DNA of 64,000 nt, from the NCBI RefSeq assembly GCF_018873765.1, contig NC_057926.1, forward strand, positions 56,867,378 to 56,931,377, read 5' to 3'. Of the stretch, positions 11,264 through 20,426 are shown one piece after another. The stretch comes from Telopea speciosissima (taxonomy: Eukaryota > Streptophyta > Magnoliopsida > Proteales > Proteaceae). Positions within the stretch are counted from its first letter, which is position 1. Every line of letters begins with the position of its first letter. A program made the position numbers and the translations under genes. The notes beneath the pieces are model-generated. The model worked only from the letters and a program-made list of their open reading frames with translations, was not told the origin of the DNA and made no database searches.

Positions 11264-11530
11264 TTAGGTACCACTGTTGCCTATTTTTACAACACCAAAA
11301 TCACCAATTTTAAGAGAAGTAAAAAATTCTTTGTGAGGTGTAACATGGTAAGATGCACCTGAATCAATGACCCAGTCTAAGTCATTGGATGCGAGGGTGA
11401 GACAAGATTTTTCACAGCTCGAGATGATGAAGATGTCTCCATCTGAGCTCACGGCAGTGGTGTCGTTTTCTTCTTTCTTGTCATCCTGGTTCTCTCTTTT
11501 TGCTTTGAGCTTTCTGTAGTCCTTTTTCAT
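11264..11530 (-). pseudogene. Copia protease with mutated zinc knuckle upstream
   Basis: DLDWVIDSGASYHVTP on the minus strand is the copia aspartic protease active site. Just upstream the nucleocapsid knuckle reads CYYYKRVGHMKKDY: the first Cys and the His remain, but the second and fourth ligand positions are Tyr, consistent with G-to-A changes in Cys codons. A stop separates the protease from integrase. Confidence 0.82.
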
Positions 11531-11578
11531 ATGCCCTACCCTTTTGTAGTAATAGCATGTAATCCTTCCTTTTGACTT

Positions 11579-12253
11579 TTATCTTCCCTGTGACTTCTCA
11601 CGATCTTGTGGTCCCCTGGTTCTGCTTCTCCCTCGGCTTTCCGTGACAAGTACCTCTTGCTGAGACAGCCTCGAGGATTTTCCCCTTGTCTCATTCTCCA
11701 AGAAAGCCGCTGTCACCTCATCAACTGCGAGAGTGTCTTTCCCGATCAATAAGGTAGTCACAAGTGTATCAAATGAAGATGGAAGAGAAGCCAAAAGAAG
11801 AAGAGCTTTATCCACATCTTCAATTTTTACTTCAAGGTTTAACAGTTGAGTAACAACTCTATTAAAAACATTTAGATGATCCATGAGGTTAATTCCTTCT
11901 TCCATCCTCAATTGATATAATTGCTTTTTCAAGAACAATTTATTTATCAGGGATTTTGACATATATAAATTTTCTAGTTTTAACCATAATGCAGGGGCAG
12001 AAGTATCAATTAACACTGTATACTTTACCTCAGGTGCAAGACATAAGCGGATGGTACTTACTGTCTTCATCTGAAGTTCTTCCCAGTCATCATCAAACGT
12101 GGATTCTGGCTTCTTAGCCTTGCCAGACAATGCTTTGAACAACCCTTGTTGTACCAAAATGTCTTTGACCGTGCTTTGCCACAAACTGAAGTTATTTTTG
12201 CCATCAAAGAGCTCCATGTTGAACTTACCCATCGAGATTCCTTTTTCAGTCAC
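11579..12253 (-). pseudogene. Copia gag (UBN2-type capsid)
   Basis: A 224-codon minus-strand frame begins close to the primer site. It shows the copia capsid pattern: FDGKNNFSLWQSTVKDIL near the start, then DTSAPALWLKLENLYMSKSL and KKQLYQLRMEEGINLMDHL, then LLASLPSSFDTLVTTLL. This matches Tnt1-like gag. The true start is probably the ATG at about 12232. The frame stops before the zinc knuckle, so gag and protease are now separate. Confidence 0.85.
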
Positions 12254-12295
12254 CGTACTGCAATCAAGCTTTTACACACATTTACGCTAACCAAG

Positions 12296-12307
12296 GCTTT
12301 GATACCA
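12296..12307 (-). other. Primer-binding site of the copia element
   Basis: The minus strand reads TGGTATCAAAGC two bases after the LTR end CCCAACA. It is complementary to initiator tRNA-Met apart from one base. Confidence 0.85.
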
Positions 12308-12309
12308 CT

Positions 12310-13071
12310 TGTTGGGAAAAGTACGAAAATTCTTTTCCACCTGTGTGCAAAGAAAACTGGAGAAAATACAACAGTACGTGAATAGTAACTGTGAATAGTA
12401 TCACGTAAATAGTAACCACATGTGGGACCCACGTTAACACAAAGTGAGCGTACAAAGAACGTATAAAAAAGATAAAAATAAACAAACTCACAAACACAAG
12501 TATTTACGTGGTTCAACAATGCCTACATCCACGGGCGTAATTGGGACTCCTTCAATATGAGAGAACTGAGACAATAATCATACAAGTAATAACACTTAAA
12601 TTTAAACCAAACCCAACCTTATATCCAAAACCAGATACCCCTTGTATACCCTCTCAACTCACACTCTCAAACCCCTGAAGAGATTGCACTATACCCAATA
12701 ACTCCAACTAAACCCTCTCACCTTCACAGCTCTTGAACTTGTGTGTTCAATCTGTATCGAACCCTTACCCTTTACCCCTATTTATAAGAATTGGTAAGGA
12801 TGAATTTCCCACGTTCATAGCTGATTTATGAACAGTGGAGGGGGTAGGCAAGTAGGTGGGTGGCACCCCGCCCTCCCCATTTTTCTTTCCTTCATTAAAT
12901 GGCTGAATCCACTTTGTCTATTAACCCATTAATTCTTTAATTTCTTCCACCCTTTTTCTCTCTCCTCTTTCTTTCTTTTCTTTTTGCTTTGACTTTTTGG
13001 TACAATACACCACCACCCAACCCATTTGTCAAGGGTGGTGGCTAGCCCTCATAAATGAGGAGGACCCAACA
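12310..13071 (-). repeat. 5' LTR of the copia element
   Basis: This is a 762-base LTR paired with 3780-4537, with many substitutions between the two. It begins TGTTGGGAAAAG and ends GGACCCAACA on the plus strand. Confidence 0.9.
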
Positions 13072-14488
13072 TGTTTTTCTCCATCTCTTCCGATTTATGT
13101 GGGTATGGAGAGGTGTATCTATATGAATGAAGAGAGGGCATGTGCTTGTTTGGTAAGAAATAAGTCAAGCCATTAGTGAAGAAGAAAACTCAATTACAGA
13201 TTTACAGCCAAGATTGCTACTTTAATCTGGGATTGGAAATAAAACTCACTTACAGCCAAGGGTATAGTTTTGCAACCAAAGGTTCCCACTTTAGCTTAAT
13301 TAAAAATAAAATGTAACTAAAACAACAACCTTAGTTGAAAAGAAAATTCCAATTCTCAACAGTTAAAGCTGCACAAATTGCTACTTCACCACTAAATTGA
13401 AGCTGCTGGGGTGAGACTTCAATTAAACTGTTTGTTACTTTTAAAAAAAAAAACAAAAGACTTCAATTAAACTGTTTAATTTTCAATTTCCTCTGTGGGC
13501 TAACCCCTTGGATATCTAAGAATTCTTTCTTTTCTTTTCCTTAAATTGCTCATGACAGCAACTATTTGATGCCTCATTTATTTAGGCTCCAATTGTTTCC
13601 AACTAAAACCACAGAAAGGTGAGACTTTCAGGTTACAGGGGAAACCACATAAGGATTTTTTTTTAAGTCTATATTTTCTCATCTATTTTACCACATGGTT
13701 TCATCCAGAAACAAATGGAGCCTAAAGAAAACTAAGTATGCTCAAAGGGCTGTGCTATTACTTTTAGAGCAATGAAGTGTATATTAACAAAAGCTGTACA
13801 TGAAGGGCATGGGAGCTGATATCATTCATATCTAGGTTTCAATGTCATAAGCTTATGATCCAAACGGTAGTTCAAATATTGGAAGTTTAAACCTATAATG
13901 TATGTTCAGTCTCTACTCTTGACATAAGCATTATTTCAGAGTCCATAATATCAGGACAGTTCTGGTCATCTCCTCTTGTTTGGTGCAGTGATTCTCTTCC
14001 CACCCCAAAATGTTTTCAGCAGAAATCAATATGATATCACTGTCAGAAGCATTGGGTCAAATAGTAACAAATTTCGCCTTTTCTTTTCCTTTTATAAACA
14101 GATTTCCACCTTCTGGAATCAATGACAGAATTCTGATCTGAAACAGCCTTGAAACAGGGCTACCTAGGAATGAAAACAGAGAGGTTTGGAGCAGAGGGGA
14201 TTGTGGAAAGTTGCTTATTAAACTAATCCTACTTTAGGAGGACAGAGAGGTTTGGCGCAGAGGGGACATGATGGCCACTATTGTTTATCTATATCCTTCT
14301 TTTGCTTCTTTTTACTTTCAAAGAGTTGGGAAAAAAGGTGGAAAATGAAGCCATTAGGGCAATGAATCTCTTGGAACACCCAATATTCTCTCTGCTTCTT
14401 CTCCCTTTTATTACAATATTACATGCTATGCCCTACCCTGCCCTCTCCATTCTTGACATCCATTAGCAGTTTTCACTGTGAAGTGTGA

Positions 14489-14533
<45 letters not shown>

Positions 14534-14727
14534 TAATGCATGGATGTGTATCAGCAGTGAGGGATATGATGAAGAAGATCTGTTTTCAGTTGCAAGCCAA
14601 GGGAGGAGGAATGATGTATTTCTGTTTTAGACCTTAATGTATTTCTTTTTTAGACCTTTGCTCATTGCATTCCTCATATAGAGATTCATGCTACTTTAAT
14701 ATTTTTTGTTTTGGATCTCTACCTGAT
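13072..14727. other. Right arm of the Harbinger-like element, no gene recognised
   Basis: This is AT-rich sequence without a convincing frame. A (GA)n tract lies at 14492-14528. A short unit, ACAGAGAGGTTTGG, occurs twice near 14178 and 14241. Nothing resembling a transposase is visible on either strand. Confidence 0.55.
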
Positions 14728-14807
14728 GGGTCTTTAGCTCAAATTGGTAGAGCACTTGGCACATGAGCATGTTCCAAGGGGATGGTGGTTCGAATCCACC
14801 AAGGCCC
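14728..14807 (+). tRNA. tRNA-like gene with enlarged anticodon arm
   Basis: A cloverleaf can be drawn base by base. The acceptor GGGTCTT (14728-14734) pairs with AAGGCCC (14801-14807), with one T-G pair. The D stem GCTC/GAGC, a five-base variable loop and the T arm GGTGG-TTCGAAT-CCACC are all regular. The internal Pol III promoter is present as an A box (TAGCTCAAATTGG, 14735-14747) and a perfect B box (GGTTCGAATCC, 14787-14797). The anticodon stem CTTGG/CCAAG encloses 14 bases instead of 7. Those 14 bases can fold further (ACAT-GAGC-ATGT), leaving no normal anticodon loop, and no T sits at the position expected before an anticodon. It may be a tRNA pseudogene, a SINE head or a tRNA-like RNA. 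No amino acid is assigned. Confidence 0.6.
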
Positions 14808-14812
14808 TTTTT
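14808..14812 (+). terminator. Pol III T-run terminator
   Basis: TTTTT follows the acceptor stem of the tRNA-like gene at once, a sufficient RNA polymerase III stop. Confidence 0.6.
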
Positions 14813-15201
14813 ATTCAACTGTACGTAGCATAGTTAGTTATGATGCTAATCAACACAAGAACCCAATTTTAATGGCATCTTTGAAATTTGAAATATTTTT
14901 ATACCTACTTTGGTTATGTTAATGAGATATTTTAATTTTATGCTAAGGTTGGTAAGAGAAAAGGAATTTACAAGTATTTTTTTTGGTATAATTGACAAGG
15001 AAATGACATTATTGTAATTAACATCAAATAGGAAAAAGCAGGTTTTACCAAACACCATTTTCGTTCAGAACGGCGTTCTTGAGACCGTTACCAAACAGTC
15101 ATTTTTTGTCTCAGAACGTTGTTCTAAACAAAGAACGCCAAAGAACGTTTCTAGTCAAGAACGGGCGTTCTTTGTTCAGACATTTACCAAACGTAGCCTA
15201 A

Positions 15202-16708
15202 ACATCAGTATCTGCTGTAACAGAGGAAAACTTAAACCTCTTGCATCTTTGTAAGGATATATTGTGCTCAGCTTGGACATTAACAGAACACTTTGGACAA
15301 ACAAATGTAGGTATGCCACAAATATTTATTCAGTAGACAATGATCCATCAACTATTGATTCTGAACCCAGGACAATGAAGAGCTGCATAAGTGAATCCCA
15401 ATAACAAGATAAGTATGAATCATGTTACTTTGTATAATACATGGTTTATCCATTTTATATGAGGACAAACTTAAAGCATGTATATTCCAGCCATGACAGG
15501 TTGAATGATGGCAGAGCTAGTGGGACACTGAAATCAAAATAATCCTTTGCAGTTTTTAATGCAGACCCGGGTTGGAATAACCCTTTATTGGGTTGCTTAT
15601 GGGCCCACCCAAGCAAAGAAGCACTCAAATCCAAAATTGAATGGCAAAACAGTAAATATATGTAGCCTCACAAAAGCAATGGCAGAATGGTAATTAATGG
15701 AAGGTTTTGATGGATGAGTGACAGAGCCGTAATTTGATGGAATCAACTAATAAAAGAGGAACAAGTGAATGCATATAACGTGTTAATGGGAGTTGTTTTT
15801 GGAATAGAAACACTTAAATGGGGGGTAACCAAAATAATATCAGAAAATAAGGGGGGTTTAATAAAAATATTAGGCCCTTACTTGCAAATTGACAAACTTA
15901 CCTCCTCCTTCAACCTTCGACAAAGAAACCAGAACATGAAACGGTAAAACCCAGGGCTCTTCTAATCCTTCGAACTCCCTCTCTGGTTGTCCATTCGAAG
16001 TGCAACTTTGGCAGAGAGATCGCTAGTAAAACCACTCTTGATTCCAACCAGCATCAGATCAAATCAACAAGCCATAACTTCAAGAAAATTCTGTAACCAG
16101 AACCTGGCGGACAAGGTACGAACCAGATCTGAATCTGAGTTGTAATTCACAACATATGAACCTATTGGAAGCGGGGATCCAAGAGATAAATCGCCCTAAG
16201 GAAGAGAACTCGTGAATCAAATCTCAGGACCAGTCGATGTGTGTAAGGATCCAATGATGTTTTTCCTGAATCTAGTAGTACCGCCCAGAGAAAAAAACAC
16301 AGTAACCAAGGTTATAATAGGAGATCAGGGAAGCAGGGAGTGGGTTTAAGGTTGGGAAAGAGGCAGCAAATTAAAGAAGAAATCGAAGAGGGAGAGAGAG
16401 ACAGGAGCAGCTCACGGCAAGCATTGCTTCAACTCAAATAAAAATTTCATTCAATTCTCCAAAAACTGAATAATACGCTGGTTACAAGAAATGTTTAAAG
16501 AGAAAATAAAATCCTAATCCTTGTCGAAATCTAAATTAGAATCGACTCTATCTAAATCTAAAACAAAAATTCAACTCTAACTGGACTGTAAAACTAAAAC
16601 AACTTTGACTCAAACCCTACTTGTATCTACGGCTGAAATAAAGAAAAATAAAAAAATTAATTCCTAATTTATCCACCATCTAATTGCATCCGTTTTACAT
16701 GTCATTGA
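15202..16708. other. No gene recognised
   Basis: Repeat-like, AT-rich sequence. The text near 15540-16440 has the feel of a degraded LTR, but no matching partner, primer site or duplication was found in this window. Confidence 0.45.
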
Positions 16709-17006
16709 AGCATAAATCATTTTGGAGAAGTTTCAACAGGTTGCCATGAGCCATGAGCTCCCACTGCTTATTATTGATCTACAAGTTCATTCTGTATAGG
16801 TTTAGAGAGTTTCTATTTCTATAAGACTATAGTTGCAGCATAAATCCTTTTGGAGAAGTTTCAACAGGCAGTCAGTCATGCATAAATCCTTATGGAGAAG
16901 TTTCAAAAAGTTGTCATGTACCATATAGGCATATACACTGACAATTTATTATTGATCTACAAGTTCATTCTGCATAGGTTTAGAGTTTCTATTTCTATAA
17001 GACTAA
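16709..17006. repeat. Imperfect tandem repeat
   Basis: GCATAAATC followed by TGGAGAAGTTTCAA occurs three times, at about 16709, 16837 and 16880. The segment TATTGATCTACAAGTTCATT with TTTCTATTTCTATAAGACTA after it occurs twice. The unit is about 120-170 bases. There is no coding potential. Confidence 0.75.
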
Positions 17007-17120
17007 GGAAAAATTACAATTTCAAAATAAAGCAAACAGCATTTTTCACTTTGACCTTTTAATGAGTGACCTTCAAAGGGAAATGAGATTCTGATATCAA
17101 TAAGCAGACAGTGAAGTTAC

Positions 17121-17265
17121 CTCTGAGGTATTTGGCACATCCAATTGTAGTATGCTAGGGCATTCATCAAACTTCCTTTTCAAATCATAAACAGTTGTTG
17201 CTCCATTCGGATTGCCACATGTGTCAATGGCGTGCCCGTTGTCTTTTTTCTCCAAGTTGTGTGAC
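17121..17265 (-). pseudogene. Possible internal exon of an unrecognised gene
   Basis: On the minus strand an open segment reads SHNLEKKDNGHAIDTCGNP at its start and ends in PNTSE. It is bounded by an acceptor-like ACATAG and a donor-like GAG|GTAACT. Codon composition looks protein-like, and one frame is open throughout. No family is recognised and no neighbouring exons were found. It could be a captured exon or chance. Confidence 0.3.
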
Positions 17266-17285
17266 CTATGTGAGAGCATCATCAA

Positions 17286-18137
17286 GAGAACAAAACATCA
17301 TCAACAACAAACCTCCTTTACTGAGAACTTCAACAGCAATCAGGAAAACTGGCAGGGCACAAATATAATTTCTTCTCATACAAGATACTAATATTGCATG
17401 GAACAAGTACCATAATAAATCATGTATAACACCCATAAATATCAGCCATCAGCCAAAAAAAAAAAAAATTCATTAACCAACCTGAAATACTTCAACTTTT
17501 AAGTTAATGAAAATTGACAATTTAGGATACGAAGATGATTAATTATTCTTATCCGTCTTAGAAAAAGTAATCTCAAGGAACTGCTTGGTTACCATTTACA
17601 GAGCTCATTCATGTTTGTATACTTTTGACTGCTTACTGTCAGATGGAAAGCATTTTTTTTTTTCTTTGATTGGTCCTTGAGACTGAAATAAACTAAAGCC
17701 TGAATTGCATGGTTGCAGTTACAAAAGGAATCCCTAAAAAGGCCATATCAGATACCTAACATTATCTGGGTTACCCTTTTGACACGAATAGTGGGCAAAT
17801 AAATGGCTTTACTAGGGGGATCTAGAACACCAACCTGATGTAGCATCCTCCCGGGTATAAGGTTTCGTTGATTGCAATCCATTCTATCGAGAGAAATATT
17901 GCCCTTGATTCAATAGCTTAGTATTGAGTCATTCGAAGGGAAAAGGTCTAGGTGGGCCTGGCCTATGGTTAGAAGGATGGAAATGAAAAATCAACAGAAT
18001 TCTGAAGAGTCTCATCATGGACCTGGTAAAATCAAATCAGCACTTGTCATGAACAAAAAGGTGGTCGGGGACTCGGAACCTAACGGAGTTGGTACAAGAA
18101 TCAGTAAATGAACACTAAATATATTGTATATAAACGA
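17286..18137. other. No gene recognised
   Basis: AT-rich sequence with several homopolymer runs. No frame, RNA or repeat with a partner in the window was identified. Confidence 0.45.
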
Positions 18138-18142
18138 CTTTA
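18138..18142. repeat. Target-site duplication CTTTA, left copy
   Basis: CTTTA precedes the solo LTR at 18143, and the same five bases follow it at 24598-24602. Confidence 0.85.
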
Positions 18143-18891
18143 TGATGCAGATTCATCACCGAAATGGGCTTATTTTATTAGGAATAAATTTAGGGTTAGG
18201 TTATATACATGTTGGGCCTTTGATCCCATGGGTTTTCTACGTAATAGGTCTCTTTTATGGGCCTAAAATATTGGTAATTAGGTTGCATACGGGATTAGAT
18301 GTTTTAGTCCTAAAGCTAGTTTAAACCAATGGTTCAATTTAAATGATTTTAGTAGTTTGTCTTTTAATTGTTTAGTTGGACTGGATTAAGACTCGATTTT
18401 GAGTCTATTGTAGTTTCCTAGTCAGTTTAAGTTACCTAATAAGTTAAGGATTGGGTAAGGCCTTCCCTTTTTAGTGTAAAAGTCTAATTTTGAGTCTTTT
18501 ATATAAGGTTGTAAGGGGGCAAAGTATTGAATACGAATTTGATTAATAAAATAGCTTTTGCTGCTGCCTGCTCTATTGAGTGTTGCCTTGTGAGTCTATA
18601 TCAAGGTGAAGGGACTGGTGGATCTCCAATTGACTCCTTGCGTCATATAGACCGGGAGGATCTGTTATAAGGGATTGGTGGACCTCCAATCGACTCCTTG
18701 CATCTTGTAGATCGGGAGGACCTGTTTCTAGGGTTCAAGCTGCTGCCATTGAAGACCTGCAACTCCAAGTAAGTATTTGACATTATTAACCATCCCCCTT
18801 CTTCTCCTAATCCTCTAAACCCAGCCCCATTGATCCCCATTGCCAATACTCAATCCTTACTACCTTCCTCATCCACCATTAATACCATAGA

Positions 18892-18899
18892 TCCATTAG
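18892..18899. repeat. Target-site duplication TCCATTAG, left copy
   Basis: TCCATTAG lies directly before the hAT terminus at 18900 and again directly after the other terminus at 23985-23992. Eight bases is the hallmark of hAT insertion. Confidence 0.92.
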
Positions 18900-18924
18900 C
18901 ATGGTATAAAATCTCACGAAATAT

Positions 18925-19090
18925 CGGCGATATATCGCCATATTTCGTGAATCTCGACATGTCCGAGATACGAAACACTTCCAAAACATAAAAATACAAT
19001 ATCTCATCGATATATCATGATATATCGACGATATATCGTGGATCTCACGATATATCGCGAGATCTCACGATATATCGCGAAATATTGTAA
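18925..19090. repeat. hAT subterminal palindromic repeats
   Basis: CGATATATCG and its variants (CGATATATCA, CGATATATCGTG, GATATATCGCGA) recur about half a dozen times. Similar motifs occur near the right end at 23880-23970. Subterminal motifs of hAT elements are known to bind transposase; that role is inferred here. Confidence 0.6.
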
Positions 19091-19400
19091 AAGTGACAAA
19101 TAGTGTCACACTAAGGGCCTTATAATTCCATATTTCGCAGCTCTTGGTCGATATTTCGACCGAGAGCTGCTGAAAATCAAATTTTCTCTCTTCTTCCTCA
19201 TTTTTTGCTTTTCTTCCTCCCTTCCAAGCCTCATCCAAGCATTGTTGAAGCTCCTTGTCGCCGGGAAGACGTCGGAGGGTCATCTAAGCTCATCATCCAA
19301 GCCTATTTTCATTATTTAAGGTAAATTCTATTTCTCTAAAACTATTTTTTTTTTTAAAACTTTGTACAAATATTGTTGGATGTTGATGATATTAATATAT

Positions 19401-19598
19401 GTTAGACACCGGAGGCCGATCTACGACCTCACGGTGTCGAAATTTTTTCCCATATGTATTTTTTTATTTTTTTCTGGTTTTAAAAATTCATTTTCCTACA
19501 ACTAAAATAGAAAATAATTAGGGGTAATATGACTTAGATGGTAATGAATTAAATATATGTTAGACACCAATGGCCGATCTACGGCTTCACAGTGTCGG
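19401..19598. repeat. Duplicated 39-base block in the hAT leader
   Basis: GTTAGACACC...GGCCGATCTACG...GTGTCG occurs at 19401-19439 and again, with differences, at 19559-19598. It is non-coding and lies upstream of the transposase start. Confidence 0.7.
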
Positions 19599-19987
19599 AT
19601 TTATTTTTCTGCTCTTAAATAATTCTTTTAATTTTCAAAAATTAAGAAAAATATATAAAAAATTAAAAAAAAAAAAAATAAATAAGGAAAAATATGAGTT
19701 TTAAGTTTAAAAAATAATGAAAAAATATGAAAGTTATTTCTATATGTTTTGAGATGCATTACATGTATATGTTTACTAATTTTTTGTTTTGTTGTGTTAG
19801 GTCAATACTTATATTAACATTATATATAAAAAATTGGTTTTAATTATGTGAAAAATATAAGGGTTAGGGGAAAAATATTAAATAACTATACAAGTGTATT
19901 AGTAATCTAAAAGTGTCAATTGAAGTGCATCTACATTAAGTTTTTTAATTATTTGTGTTACTTACATTGCAGTAAACAAGTATCATT

Positions 19988-20395
19988 ATGGCGGATCGTG
20001 ATAGACAACGTGCGAAGGGCAAGCAAAAAGTGGGGGAAAGTAGTCAACAAAGGGGGCGGAGGGAACAAAGAGAACAGAGGGAACAAGAGAGACCAGCCAG
20101 CCCAGCATAGGGGTGACATTGCATGGTTACATGGTACTCCCATTGATGGGGATAAGAGAAAATCTATATGTAACTATTGTCACATGCAATTTATGGGAGG
20201 TGTCCAGTAGACTTAAACAACATCTGACTGGAGGATCTAAAGATGTTGTAGGTTGTCATATGGTCCCTACTGAAGTAGCCAGGGAGATTGGTGATAGTTT
20301 GAGGGAAAGAAAGAAGAGGAAGGCTGACAAGCAAAGGATAAGAGAACAACTTGAGGATACAGTGAGGAGTTCGATGGGAGGAGGAAGACGATACA

Positions 20396-20426
<31 letters not shown>

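Larger units (their letters stand above)
3780..13071 (-). mobile_element. Ty1/copia element, Tork-like, with nested gypsy
   Basis: Two LTRs of about 760 bases (3780-4537 and 12310-13071) bound an internal region coding on the minus strand in copia order: gag, protease, integrase, reverse transcriptase, RNase H. Both LTRs start TGTTGGGAAAAG and end CCCAACA. A tRNA-iMet-type primer site lies at 12296-12307 and a purine-rich tract (read on the minus strand) at 4538-4552. A family A gypsy element sits between the end of pol and the purine tract. Excluding it, the copia element is about 5.6 kb, normal for the group. The gag and polymerase resemble the Tnt1/Tork lineage. Stops and frameshifts break every domain. 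The flanking 5-mers (TTTTT and TGTTT) differ at one position, so the target duplication is imperfect. Confidence 0.88.
2904..15198. mobile_element. Harbinger-like DNA transposon containing nested retroelements
   Basis: The left end begins GGCTACGTTTGGTAAATGTC at 2904. The reverse complement of the right end, reading back from 15198, is identical for 26 bases. Both ends are flanked by TAA (2901-2903 and 15199-15201), the 3-bp TWA-type duplication typical of PIF/Harbinger elements. Both subterminal regions carry many AAAGAACG/GTTCTTT motifs, as transposase-binding regions often do. Removing the copia insertion (3780-13071) leaves about 3.0 kb. No transposase frame is visible in that remainder, so the element was probably non-autonomous. 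It now holds a CT microsatellite, promoter-like sequence and a tRNA-like gene. The superfamily call is inferred from terminus and duplication length. Confidence 0.65.

Noticed and set aside
16709..17006. CRISPR-like array
   Set aside because: The repeats are few, unequal and imperfect, and the DNA is plant nuclear. They are ordinary tandem duplications.
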